Translations under genes and position numbers: made by a program | From: Tilletiaria anomala UBC 951 | Lineage: Eukaryota > Basidiomycota > Exobasidiomycetes > Georgefischeriales > Tilletiariaceae | Reading direction: 5' to 3' | Assembly: GCF_000711695.1 (NCBI RefSeq) | Contig: NW_013547008.1 | Coordinates: 178,169-242,168, forward strand | DNA: 64,000 nt | In this document: in pieces, positions 9,390 to 21,300 of the stretch | Layout of the letters: each line of letters opens with the position of its first letter | How positions within the stretch are numbered: position 1 is the stretch's first letter | The notes under the pieces: model-generated | What the model saw: only the letters and a program-made list of their open reading frames with translations | Told to the model about the DNA's origin: nothing | Databases searched by the model: none

Positions 9390-12300
9390 ATGGCTGACAA
9401 AATGTTGGCAACACCTGTTGCCAAACCAGTAGAGATCTTTGTCGACACCAGGTGCGTAATGCAATCGTCCCTTCAGGTAACAAAGGAGGGCGCATGGCAG
9501 CCTAGCTCACACGGAACGTACTTCTACTAGGGGAGCGCTGATCATCGACGAAGAAGGCGGGCCGGACCAGAGGGACAGTAGAGACATCTACCTGCCGAAC
9601 CATGTCGAAAGTGTTTCGCACATTGCAGTAGACGTGGGTGATGCATTTTAACAGCGCGATTGCCTGGTTCGTGCAAGTCGTCGGACTAACGGACCTGCTT
9701 TCCCACCTCCTCTCTCCTCCATGTGCTCACGTAGATCGGCGGGTCGCTGGCCAAGGTCGTCTACTTTACGCGCTCCCTCGCAGCGACAAGTACCAATGCC
9801 TCGCCTGTCATCGGTACGCAAACGCTCGAGCCGGAGCCCTTCCACAACCGCCTGGCCGAGCTGCAGTCGTCTGGCGTCAGCGCAGGCGCAGAGTCTCCCC
9901 GACGAGGCGCTTTCCCTGAGCACTCTCGCGAAAGCAGCACAGGCGGCCTTGCATCGCACCCTGCCTCCTCACCTACTTCTTCAGCTCACCATGGCACATT
10001 CGGAGCTGGCGGCGCATCGGGCGCAAGCACAGCGATGCCCCGCTCGCCATCCAGCTCAAGCTTCCTACACGGCGGCGGGCGGAGTGGGACGCTGACGCCG
10101 ACTGCCGTCCTGCGCGAACGCGCCCCGTCCGCAACGTCGATAGGCTACGTTCCCGCCATGCACTCCTCTTTTCTCAAGCGGCGCTCTCTACCTGCAGCAT
10201 TGCCAGGCGGCCGGCTGAACTTTATCAAGTTCGAGACGGAGCATATCCACGACTGTGTCGCCTTCCTCAACGAGCTGATCGATCGCAGTGCGCAAGCGCA
10301 CGGCGTCGACAGCGAGCAGATGCGCAAAGGTGTGCAAGTCATGGCTACCGGTGGCGGTGCGCACATGTTCTACGACCTGTTCGAGCGAGAATTAGGCGTC
10401 GAGGTTCGGAAGGAAGACGAGATGGGCTGCTTGATCACCGGTCTAAACTTCATCACACTCATCCCCGATGAGGTGTTCTGGTACTCGGACGAGCTCGTCT
10501 CTGCCCTTCATCAGCCACTTCCGATGGAACGACGGGCTGCGATTGAAGAGGGCAAGGAGGTGGCGTCAGCGGCAAAAGCATCTCCACATGCAGCAGTAAG
10601 AACCAACGGCGCACCGGGCCAGCAAGCAGCAGCGGGCCCGCAACCACTACCCCGACCATCTCCGAATCCTCCGCTGTACGAACCGGTTTTTGACTCCCAT
10701 CCCTCTCCCAAACTACCGTGTCTGCTGGTCAACATTGGCTCGGGCGTGTCCATCATCAAGGTAGACGACTATGGCAAGTACGAGCGTGTAAGCGGGACCA
10801 GCTTGGGTGGCGGAACGCTCTGGGGCCTGCTGAGTCTCTTGACGGATGCTGGAAGTTTTGATGGTGAGCTTCCGCAGCAACCTCTTCAACAGAGCTGCGC
10901 AGATTGCTGATGGTGTTACACTTTGTGCGCTCTTGTCGCATTGACTACGCCTCCCCAGAGATGCTCGAGTTATCTGAAAAGGGCGACAATGCAAGTGTGG
11001 ACATGCTCGTCGGTGACATCTACGGTTCGGGCGTAGGCGGGAATGCGCTCAACTCTTTCGGGCTCAAATCGTCTACCATCGCTTCGTCCTTCGGTAAGGT
11101 CTTCCGGAAAGATGGCAGCCAGCGTGAAGGCGCCGAGGGGAGGAAGCGGCGCTTCAAGGCCGAAGATATCTGCCGCAGTCTGCTGTATGCCATCAGCAAC
11201 AACATTGGACAGATTGCGTGCGTGCTTGGGCGCTCTAGAGACGCGCAGATGACCGACGAACGCTGACCATGTTCCTCACGACGCGCCTGCAGATACATGA
11301 ACGCAGAAAAGTACGATCTTGACCGGATCTACTTTGGCGGCTGCTTCATCCGAGGACACCGGTCGACGATCTCGACGCTCTCGTACGCCATTCGCTTCTG
11401 GAGCAAGGGGACCAAGCGAGCCTTCTTCTTGCGGCACGAAGGCTATCTCGGCGCTGTTGGAGCGTGGATCAAACACATCTCCATTGCCGACCCACCGCTG
11501 CTGCAGCAGCCTCCGGCCGTCGCCGCCGTACCTGCAGCCGCTGGGTACGAGCCCGGCCGCAGCGCGACTGCCATCGCATCTGGGGCCGCCGCCGATGCCC
11601 AGTCCTCAGCCTGTGCTTCAAGGGCGGCACGTGTGCCGCCATCGACGCTGCCTGTGACGGTGCTCACCGATACCGTCTCCGCGCCGCTCGTCTCTCCTCC
11701 GCTTTCCGACTTTGAGGGTCAGTCACTTGGAGGGCACAGTCTGCCTAGCTTGCTGGCCGAAGCACTGGGACCCATCGCTGCGTCTCAAGTATCTTCGCCC
11801 TCACCCACCTCGACATCCACAGCGACAGAACATGAAGCAGCAGCAGCACCCGCACCCCCCGCATCTCGGATACCGGACACCAGCAAGCCGCAGCACCACA
11901 GCATGCGGAACGGGCATGATGCGGCGGCGGAGCAGCCCCTGAATGGGAGCATTGGAGCCGGGGCAGGAGCAGGAACGGGCGTCGCTGTCGCGCCGGCGCT
12001 GCCGCGGATCCCGTTAAAGCGCGAGCACTTTTCAGCTGGCACAAGCGGGGACGACACGGGCGCGGAGGCCGGGGAGGGCGACGAGGATGAGGAGGCGGAC
12101 TCGCTGGACGGGCTGCTCGCGTCGCTCTCGCCCTCGGACCGCGCAATCCTAGCGCCGGTGCTAAAAGAGCTTGACGGCCCCCGCGGCTCCGGCTCTGGTT
12201 CTGGTCTGGGCTCTTCTGCTACGGGGGACGAAGATGCGCACGCGATGGCCGAGCTGCTCGCCAGGCTCGAGGCGGCCGACCTCGCCGCGGACGGACTGGA

Positions 12301-12400
12301 GAGCAAGCTGGACGTTCTCCTCTCCCAGCTCGACGGCGCGCTCGGGCTCTGTGGCGCCCAAGAGGCAGGCGACGATGCGGTCCAGTCGGACGATCGATAG
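9390..12400 (+). CDS. CAB1: Pantothenate kinase, with large low-complexity insert and C-terminal extension
   Basis: Exons are 9390-9451, 9531-9633, 9735-10863, 10959-11217 and 11293-12400, giving 886 residues. The enzyme phosphorylates pantothenate with ATP, the first and controlling step of coenzyme A synthesis. Eukaryotic-type PanK blocks appear in order: AVDIGGSLAKVVYFTR (about 53-68), FIKFETEHI and MATGGGAHMF, LLVNIGSGVSI, GTSLGGGTLWGLLSLLT, DMLVGDIYG, AISNNIGQIAYMNA and GCFIRGHRSTISTLSYAI. Two features are odd. An insert of about 145 residues rich in Ser/Ala/Gly follows the first motif (about 69-214). A tail of about 300 residues (586-886), rich in Ala/Pro/Ser and then acidic, follows the catalytic core. 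Family members are often 360-570 residues. The donor at 9634 (GAC/GTGGGT) was chosen because it alone restores VDIGGS. Confidence 0.93.
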
Positions 12401-14361
12401 CAGCCTGTATGTAGGCATGCGGCTGTTGCACGACATAATACATATGTACAGCGCTCGAGGTGCACCTGCGTGCCACGATTGCGAGTTGTGTGCGACGCGA
12501 CTACACACGATGAGTATTGCAGGGTTGCCCATTGCTTTCTTGGGGGAAAGGGGGGGAGCCAGTCTTGCAGGAGGAATTAGTCTTGAAAGGGGAGTCCCCC
12601 TTCCTTCTGCCCCCCCCCCCCGCGCGACACGGGTCCACTTGGTGACGAGGAGACGGACATGACTACGTGCGCGCGGTCAGCACACGTGTTCTATTGCTCG
12701 ACTATAAACACCCCCTTACAGCGTGCAGAGCGCCAAACGGCCGAGAGAGATCAACACCAAGCGCGACACTCCACTCTGCGCCACGTGCGCCATTGACCAT
12801 CTTAATCGTGTAGTGGTGGGGGAGGGTTATGGTTAGTAGCATAGTGCACCCTCCATCGCCTGCCTAGCGCCTGCCTCCTGCGCGCGCTCTCTCTCTCTCT
12901 TTTTATCTCTACTCTTTACTTGCATGGTTGTGCACATCATCTATAGCCGTTGGCGCGCGAGCAGCCACTCGCCGCAGCGGGAGAGGGGAGCAGCGGGCAG
13001 TTGGGAAAGAGGAATGTTCACAACGTCACGTCTCGTCTCCACCACCTGTATTCCGTACACTTTGCATGCATTCCATGCCCATGTAGATAGACATCGCCCG
13101 TGAGTGCTCTTGTGGATTCTATTGGTCACTGCAAGACAGGGGAAGAAAAGTCAGCCAATGCATCGGGCCCAGCGCCGCGCCGCGCCGCCGTGAACGACAG
13201 ACACTGCACCCGTGCTCTCCTGCACATGCGGACACGCTCTGCAGTCACAACCAACCAACCCACACGGTTCGGTCGTCCTCTCCACGCCGCACACGCCCCC
13301 CCGGGGAATGGTTGTCACAAGCAGCTCAGTGCTCGTGGCCCGCCCCCACGTTGCGTGCTGCCTGCCCGTCCGAGAGAATAATCTTCGGAAATGTCACCCG
13401 CCAGGCGCAAGGCAAGAGAGCGTCGGCTGCAGCATGTAGAAGTGACAAGTGCCAGGGGCTGCCGATAGGACGGGATCTGCCCATCTGTGTACTGTGCCAT
13501 ACCTCCTTTGCAACATCCAGCATGTCCCCACACCTCTCGCGCTGGTCTGTTGCAATCGTCAGCCTTTCCCTGTCTCATTGCCTTCCTCTACGTCTACCTC
13601 GGCGCACGCACAGACGAGCAGCGCCTGGCTCTCTTCAAATTTCATAGTCGCACCTGGCTCCGCCTCAGGCAGGCTCCGTTCCGGCACCGGGCCAGCCTCT
13701 CCGCCGTTGCTCCCACACGAGCTGTTGTGGCGCGATGTTGGAAGCTCGATGGCCACTGCAGTAGTATCGAGGACTGGCATACCCCCCTCCTCCCCCTTTC
13801 AGCACCCACCATGGACCCGTTCAGTGGTGCTATGTTCTTCGACGGGATATGCAGCGTCTGCTGATGTCAGCTTCAATTCTAAACGTCTCGTCCACTTCTT
13901 GCTCTCTTGTGGAGCTCTGTTTCGGGTATATCATGTACGAATGTCTCAGCACCAGCCTCACCTTATTTATCGACTGGATACAACATCTTGCTCCCATCTC
14001 TGATAGCCCGTCCTTTGCTAGCAAAAGCTTTGCGCCGGCCACCTTTGTAGCAATCTTCCCCCGCGCGCCCCGTCCTGCCCCTCGTTCGATCGGCACTGCT
14101 TGACGGGTCTGCGCTGCTTCTTCTGCAAGATATCCTGATACACCTTTGGCTGAGCGAGAGAGGTAAGTGCCTGTAGCAAGATGCTTCCGGCCAGAGCCCA
14201 GACTGACCATCGGCTCCGTTGCTCGGTGCTGCCGTCAGGCTCCTGGATCGCCCTGAGCTTCGACATGTACGAATAGAGTTGCCCGTACCAGCTGCTGCCG
14301 TCCGAGCCTACCTTAGCCTCCTTGCCTCCTCGAGAAGGGGATTCCGCACGGTAAGGCCAAG
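12401..14361. other. Gene-free interval with CT-rich and homopolymer tracts
   Basis: Nearly 2 kb without a credible gene. It holds a C-run near 12608-12620, a CT microsatellite near 12888-12903, and pyrimidine-rich stretches leading to the next gene. Short frames exist on both strands but none shows family motifs or splice-consistent partners. Some of the right half may be 5' untranslated sequence of the long gene at 14362. Confidence 0.5.
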
Positions 14362-17300
14362 ATGCTAGGGTTCAAGTCACTCAAAAAGAAAGCGTCTAAG
14401 TCCAGTGTCAAGAACGTGGCCGCGGCCGCAACCCAAGTTCAGATCCAAGCTCACGCTCACGCAAACGTGCACGGCGGTGGCCAGATCTATCACATCGGCC
14501 GTGATGCAGAAACAGATATCGTGTCCTCGGATCGGTTGATGCCGTCGCAGCGTCCAGCCGCAGCCCAGCAGCCGGGTTGCGTCGATGAGGAGAGTGCGCC
14601 CAGTGCTGTCGCAGGCACGGGCACAAAAGTCCGGGCGGCGGTAGCACAAGTGCAGGCGTCGCGCCTGGTCGGCGCACAGGTACAGCCCACCAGCACACCT
14701 GCTCCACGCCAGCAATGTGCAGCAGCAACAGCAAAAGTCGCGCCTCGGACGCCGCAGATGGCCATTATCACGCTGACCGATGACGCGCCATCGTTCTCGC
14801 TAAGGGACGGCAGCGCAAAAAGACTCATGCGCCGTTTGAGCAGGCAGAACATGGTGTTCAAGAAGCATGGCAAGGACAAGTCGGGTGCTGCGGCCAAAGC
14901 CAGCCCGGCACAGCGATCCCCTTTGCTGCATGCCGCGCCGATGGTTCAGCAAAATATCGCCAGCCAAGTCGCTTCGCTGCACGACAGCGACAATGACAGT
15001 TCCATCCCGTCCATCGCCATCTGCCCGTCCCCGCCGGTCTGCTCGCCGCTTGCAGAGCACGTGCGAGCACTCGACGAGGCGCAGTACGACAGCAGCGGCA
15101 GTGCTACCAGCAATGAAAGTAGCTTCATTGTCCCCGTCACCTTCACTGCGAAGCACGCCTTGCTTGACGCAGACGACGCAGCTGCCTGCTCCCCTCATCG
15201 CGCTGCCGGCAGCCGTGTCGCTCAGGGCGAGTCACCCGGAGACTTGCCCCACTGCGCACCACCGATCGACGTCGGCGACGGGGACGAAGCTGCTACGCCC
15301 TCCCATGTGTTCGCACCGCCGCAAGTAACAGTCGTGGAGCGCGATGACCAGGCGGTCGCGTGGATCACGCACTCCACTCCACCGCTCAGCCCGGATCTCA
15401 GCTACTCTTCCTATGTCCATACCCATTCTCACTCGCAGTGCCATCCACATCCGCATCATCAAGAGCAGGGACGACGCACGCTGGAGAGGCGCGACTCCGA
15501 TGAGACAGAGCACGAGGCCCGCACGCCCCACGATGGCGGCTGTCTCCCGCTCCCTCCCGTGTGCGACAGCGCCAGCGAGACCGCCATGGACGACTCGGCA
15601 ATCGCGTTGGTGCATGGCGAGACGCTCCGTGCAGGACCAGAAGATGCCTGCCTCTCACCAAGCCGCATCCATGGACTCGGCCTTCAGCTGCACGCAGAGC
15701 CGATCATCGATGCTGCCCTTACTCGGCGAGAACGCAAAGCCGGAGAGCAGCACACCTTGCCGTTAGAACTGCCTTTCAATGCGTCAGAACCACAAGCCAT
15801 GCTCCAAGGGCTGGAACCGCACGTCACCCCTTCTCAGCCTTCGGCTGACTCGTGCGTTACCGCAGGAGAAGCAGCGGGGGCTCGGGCGCACACGCGCTCC
15901 CGTTCCCGCTCTCATTCGCACCGCTACCAGCAACACGATAGCAAGTTCAGCGAATGCAGCATCGTGACCACATCGTCCTCTTCGCCCTTTGCAGGCTCCA
16001 CAGTCGCGTCGACGACGGGTGCAGATGGTGGACAAGGAGGAGTATGCAGCAGCAGCATAGTGAGCATGAGCAGCATGTCTCTTGCTCGCATGCGCGCAGA
16101 CTTCCCCAGCCCGCCCGATCGCGCGTGCATGGCGGTCAATGCGCTCATCCACAACGTCGCTGCTGTTGCAAGTGCAGGTGCAACCGCAAGTGCAGGTGCT
16201 GCTTGTGAACTTGCAAATTCAAGGGATGGTATGGACACGCTGCCATTGCAGGCACAGTACGAGCATGTGTGCCGGACACAAACGCAAGCACATGCCCAGA
16301 TGCAGCAGGTGGAGGAAGCGCAGATGCAGATCCATCATGCCTACCGCGAGGCCTTCAACCGCAAAGGCTATGAATGCCAAAAGGTGCACACCTTTCATCT
16401 TGCCGAAATTTCGGAGGCTAGCACCATCGCTTCCAGGCGGAAAGCCAGCCTGCCGACTTCTGATCAAGATGATACTGCGTCCGCCGCCGCCGAGGCCACG
16501 CCTACGCAGGCTCAGGGAAAATTTGATCGCGCGAACTGCCTTGTGGCAGGCTCTGGTGCTCCCTCAGCGGCAGCAGCAGCGAACGGCATCTTGTCCCCCT
16601 TTGAGCAGCTGCGAATCGGCCTTGCGGCTTACTCCTTTGCCGACTCTGAAGCGGACGCTACTGCCAAACGGCAGAAGAGCCCGAGCTGGCTCTTGTCTTC
16701 GCCGAAGGAGCCCAAACGTTCTGCAACCAAAGGCTCAGTGCCGTCTTCGATGGGCTACCGCTCCACGCCGTCCTTCACGGAGCAGCAGAGTGGCACTCGG
16801 TTATCGCTGCGCTACTTGCGCAATGGGAAGCCCTTACACATATCAACTGGCACCCGCTCGCCTTCGGCCGCAGCTTTAAACAGAATCTCTGCTTCCATGG
16901 CTGGCTGGGCAGACAAGACGGGCAACAAGGGCTATCGCTCTGCCAACAGCCCCACCACTTTTCCCCAGACGGCGCACTTTGCTAGTGATGCGATCGCAGG
17001 GCCAGCTCGCGCACTCCAAGACATCACACAGATGACCGATGCCCTTGCGCATGTTCCTCGGCTGCCTTCTTCGGCCCCTCGCTGCGCCCACCCACCCGAG
17101 ATGGCATGCATGGTCCAGGGCGGCTGTGGTCTCGCCTCTGCTTTCCAGCCCATCCGCTTCCAGCCCGTCCGCCGCGACTCTGACGCAGAGAGCGTCGCGC
17201 CGTCTTTTCAAATTAGCAAGAAGACCTTCCTGGGCGGAATCCGCCGCAGCAAGAGCACACCGTCGCTAGCTAAAGCCGCTCGTAAGCTTAGCCCACGGTG

Positions 17301-17865
17301 GGAACGGGATGATGTACGGCCACCTCCGCTTTGCCTTCCGACAACGGATGGTGAACGAGCAGTCGTGGAAACGCAAGGCGGCTTCTTTCCGCCGCCCCCG
17401 TCGGCAGAGATGGACACGAAACCAGCAAACGGGAGCACATCGTGTCATCTGCTGCGCAGCACGGCTTCGCTCTCTGCCATGCGCGAATTCGCAAAGCGCA
17501 CCGCATCTGGCGGTAAATCGCGCTCTGCCAGTCCGACCGGCTCGCTAGGCAGCCTTGAGAGCTTTGTGGCCCTCAGCCCCGCTGTCCTGGATGCCGCGGA
17601 CACGTCGCTGTCCGCAGACACGCTGCCAGACCTCAGCTGGGGCGACGTCCTCATGCAGGCGTCGCAGGACCTGCACAGCACTGATACGAAGTGCCACGAA
17701 TGGCGTAGTAAAATCCCCATCCGTGCGTCACCTGATACATTGGTCTCTCAGTCTGCTTACATCGCTAAGAATGAATGCAAGGACATGAGCGCTTCACCGC
17801 TCCCAAGTCCCGGCTTTAACTTTTCGCGGCCCATCTCAAGGAGACCCTCTAGACAATTCGAGTGA
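14362..17865 (+). CDS. Large serine-rich low-complexity protein of unknown function
   Basis: A single uninterrupted 1,167-codon frame, too long to be chance. I do not recognise the family. The N-terminus is basic (MLGFKSLKKKASKSS). The body is rich in Ser, Ala, His, Gln and Pro, with alternating basic and acidic patches, an Arg-Ser-His run near residues 510-525 (codons near 15893-15930), and many SP/TP and RRxS-like sites, as expected for a heavily phosphorylated, mostly disordered protein. Short conserved-looking islands include GGIRRSKSTPSLAKAARK (about codons 958-975) and SLGSLESFVALSP nearer the end; the first is reminiscent of phosphorylation-regulated scaffold proteins. No membrane segment or catalytic motif was seen. 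It may be a signalling or cell-polarity scaffold, but this is a guess. It converges on PSO2. Confidence 0.7.
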   Translation: MLGFKSLKKKASKSSVKNVAAAATQVQIQAHAHANVHGGGQIYHIGRDAETDIVSSDRLMPSQRPAAAQQPGCVDEESAPSAVAGTGTKVRAAVAQVQASRLVGAQVQPTSTPAPRQQCAAATAKVAPRTPQMAIITLTDDAPSFSLRDGSAKRLMRRLSRQNMVFKKHGKDKSGAAAKASPAQRSPLLHAAPMVQQNIASQVASLHDSDNDSSIPSIAICPSPPVCSPLAEHVRALDEAQYDSSGSATSNESSFIVPVTFTAKHALLDADDAAACSPHRAAGSRVAQGESPGDLPHCAPPIDVGDGDEAATPSHVFAPPQVTVVERDDQAVAWITHSTPPLSPDLSYSSYVHTHSHSQCHPHPHHQEQGRRTLERRDSDETEHEARTPHDGGCLPLPPVCDSASETAMDDSAIALVHGETLRAGPEDACLSPSRIHGLGLQLHAEPIIDAALTRRERKAGEQHTLPLELPFNASEPQAMLQGLEPHVTPSQPSADSCVTAGEAAGARAHTRSRSRSHSHRYQQHDSKFSECSIVTTSSSSPFAGSTVASTTGADGGQGGVCSSSIVSMSSMSLARMRADFPSPPDRACMAVNALIHNVAAVASAGATASAGAACELANSRDGMDTLPLQAQYEHVCRTQTQAHAQMQQVEEAQMQIHHAYREAFNRKGYECQKVHTFHLAEISEASTIASRRKASLPTSDQDDTASAAAEATPTQAQGKFDRANCLVAGSGAPSAAAAANGILSPFEQLRIGLAAYSFADSEADATAKRQKSPSWLLSSPKEPKRSATKGSVPSSMGYRSTPSFTEQQSGTRLSLRYLRNGKPLHISTGTRSPSAAALNRISASMAGWADKTGNKGYRSANSPTTFPQTAHFASDAIAGPARALQDITQMTDALAHVPRLPSSAPRCAHPPEMACMVQGGCGLASAFQPIRFQPVRRDSDAESVAPSFQISKKTFLGGIRRSKSTPSLAKAARKLSPRWERDDVRPPPLCLPTTDGERAVVETQGGFFPPPPSAEMDTKPANGSTSCHLLRSTASLSAMREFAKRTASGGKSRSASPTGSLGSLESFVALSPAVLDAADTSLSADTLPDLSWGDVLMQASQDLHSTDTKCHEWRSKIPIRASPDTLVSQSAYIAKNECKDMSASPLPSPGFNFSRPISRRPSRQFE

Positions 17866-18390
17866 CCTCATCAAGTATTTCGTATCAAACCCTGCCTCTA
17901 CCTCTACCTCCACCTGCTCCTGCTCCTGCATCTCCACCCCATGCCCGTCCGTCACATTCGCATTCGCATTAGTACTCGCATCGCAAGCACCAATACCTCT
18001 GTCGCAGGTCGACATATCACCTGCTCACACGCACCACTACATATGTCGCTCGCATAGTTTCCCTGCATTATTGTCACATCAGCCTCACGCTCCTCAGTAA
18101 TTCACTTACCGCGCCGCATTTTTCGTCAACCCCCACGTGTACCTCACCACCATTGTCATTCTTCCGCTACTACCATCATACACGCGAATAATGCCTTTCT
18201 CCTGCCCGTGTCATCCCCAAATCAGACGTCACTTCTGAGCGGTCGAAGGTTGGCTCCTTGTGCGATCCAAAGGAGCAAGAGATTCCGCAATCTATATATG
18301 TATATGCATTTGTAGATGCACAATGTGATTATGATACATTCTAGTATACGTTAAATACTCTGCCCGCACAACGACTTACATGTGCTAGCA
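17866..18390. other. Convergent 3' intergenic region
   Basis: This is 525 bases between two stop codons. It is CT-rich near 17890-17940, with a TATATATG-rich patch near 18291-18310. It probably holds the 3' untranslated regions and polyadenylation signals of both genes. No other feature is visible. Confidence 0.45.
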
Positions 18391-21300
18391 CTACCAATAA
18401 AGTTCATGACGCGAAGGAATAATCTCCGGCAAACCGAGCTTCTGCCTCCGGCGTTTCTCCTGCAGCCACTTGTCGAACCATCCAGCTTGCTTGTTGCGAC
18501 TGGTCGGATTGCCGACATTGACCGTTGCGATGATGCGGTCATACTTGAGTGACAGCGCAAAAGCTGTCAGTTCGAACTAGTGGGAAAGAATAGGGGAAGG
18601 GTGAGCAAAGGCAGCGCAGCGCTCGCTCCCTGTGCACTCACGAAGCTCGAATGTTCGCTATATGGAACTCCGTAAATCATGTACTCGGGTGTGCTGTCGC
18701 GCGTGGGGTAGAGGCCAGCGGCAGAGAAGGAACGGGACTGATTCCACGCCATGAGCCGCTCCAAACTCGGAGCGGTCGTGTCCACGCCCGCAGGAGGTCT
18801 GTACGTCCATCCCGTCGGTCGGAAAGCGATGGCGTGCGTAAAACCATAACCTCTCGCTCGCAGTGCAGAGACTGTATCTCGCAAGCCATCGCCGCTGATC
18901 GCTTGCAGATTCGTCACATGCACACTCGCGCCCGGATCGCGCGTCAGCATAGCGTGCAGTTCTGGATCTTCAATTTGCGCGTATACTTGATACTTGCGAG
19001 AATCGGCGCAGAAGATCTGGCTGTTCATCACCCGCGCGACGGCCTTGACGATCTTCTCCTTGCCGATCGTGTATGTGCCGATGACGACGAGGAGTCTGCC
19101 GGATTTGCGCTTGTTCTCTGCTGGTTTGGCCGCTTGCTGCAGCCACTGCATGCCCGAATTGGCCGCCTCCATTTGTTTGTCTGCTGCATCGCTTACAGGC
19201 TCAATCTTCGACTGTCCCGCGGCATCTTGAGCTTTCGGCGGCATCTGCTCTTCCTGCCCGCCCTCAATCAGTGGGTTTATCTTAATCTCGATGCAAGATC
19301 CATGTTGTACTGCTTCCGGCCTAAGTGAGGGCTGCGCAGACCAACATTGGTCTCGCTCCCGCTTGTCGGGCGCCACGAAACCACCCTGTGCAAAGGTCTC
19401 GTCCATGTCGTTGAGCTCCGCCCAAGCTTCTTTCTTGTCGGCATCAAAACCAAGCTGGGGTTCCATGTTCACATCTTCCTCCACATCTAATCTGGCAGCA
19501 GAGGCACCCCTTGACGTAATGTTACCACCGTTACTGCTGGTCGCATTGCCGCCGGTAAGCCACTGCCTCATCGCTGACGCAGACAATTGATCCTGTGGAG
19601 AGAGCACTGTGACTCCTGTCTCCTTCCGCAGAAAGTCCGGGTTGAACTTAGTGGGCGGCACGCCTGGGGCATTCCCTTGCTTGTGATGTGAGTCGGCCTG
19701 CTTCCGTTGCGCATCCGGCAATTGTACACGCACTAGCTCCGCACACGCTTCGACGACTTGTTCTTGGGCTGGAAAACAGTAGCGCGGATTGAGATACGTC
19801 GTGTCGAGGTAGATAATGTCCAGCTTCTTGCCCTTGATCATCGGATGATGCGCGTGGACTGGACTGGCGCGAAAATCTCCGCAGTGGAGATAACGATACA
19901 CCCTCGATGGATTGGGGGACGATGGCTTGTATGAGGAAGGCAGAATGTCGGCTGTCTGTGGTCCTTCGAAGAGAAAAAGACAAGAACCCGGACAGTGGTT
20001 GGCATCGATGCAAGTCACGGTAATGCCTCCTGTGTCCGGAATCAGCGTCGGCGTCTCCAGATCCAACACCTTGATGTACTGCTCCGCCACTCCGACACGC
20101 AGTCGCATCATGTTAGCGGTGGTCCTGGTGCAGTAGATGGGTCCACAGTTCCAATTTGATGACAGATTCGTGTAATGGTCGCTGTGCCAGTGGGTGAGAA
20201 AGTACCCTTTGCAGCCGTCGATGCGGCCGTAGCAAAAGGCGTCGACGCTGAGCGGCATACCCTGCAGGATCTTGTAGAATGGTGCGGTACGCGCATCGAC
20301 ACATGAGCGGGCTTTTCCACGGTAGTTGGCCGCTGTCACCTCATCAGCTCTGGCCCACTCCTTTTGTTCGGTGTGTGACTTCATGAGCATCGAGAACGCG
20401 TCACCGGCTTTGTCCACCGTAGATATCGCTTTGGCCTTGCACCCCAATGAAGCAACTTTCAGTGTTTCTTTTGGCGCTGACAGCGTCTGCTGAAATGCGG
20501 CTGTGATGGACCGGTTCAGAATTTTGGGATGAGCTTCAGCCGCTACCTCTTGACCTGTTTGCGAGCGTGTCGCCGGTAACTTGGACTCGACCAGGTCTGG
20601 TGCATCTCCCAAGGCTCGGCAGAGTTGCCCTGTAGTGCTGACATTGCGCTTGATATTGTATACTGATGTACAGTCTTCAGCGGTAACGTCTTTCAATGAG
20701 AGACGCGGTAATGGGGGAGAGGCGGACCTCTTGCGAACATTGCTCGATTCGGAGGTGCCAGAGGCATCGCCTTGCACCCCAGCAGCTGCCATGTTCGCAG
20801 CGAGCCATGCTTCGTGATCTTTGATACTAGCTGAAATCGCAGCCTCCACGTCGAGCTCCTCCTGCGACTTGGATGGAGGAGCATGTTGCGTACGGCTGGG
20901 GTTGGTAGGGGACGGCGAGCGTCCATGCTGGGCTGCGCTCCCAAAGAAATTAAAGATGGAAGGCTGATGCCTTGCCCGAGTGAACTCCGTGAGCCCAGAC
21001 TTGGAACTAGGGGCAGCAGACACGATAATTTCTTTCGAAACCCGCCTCCTCTTGGCCGTGTTGGGCGTGTCCTCGACGGGAGAAGGGGCGGAGGCGGACG
21101 GTGCAGGGTAGGGGGAGGTCGACGACGAGGCGGCAGGGTTGGTGTTAGCCATCATGCTCGCCGCCAGAGAGCGGGCCAGGAGACTGTGTAAGCATGCTCT
21201 CTGATATCCGCCGCAACACCGGCACGGGTTCTTCTGCAATCGGAAAAGGGCAGCCCGACTGCGGTCCGCGATGGGGCAGATGGCTCTAGAACCGACGAGG

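Noticed and set aside
12600-12625. C-run suggesting an assembly gap or telomere-like sequence
   Set aside because: It is a plain homopolymer within unique sequence; no repeat unit is present.
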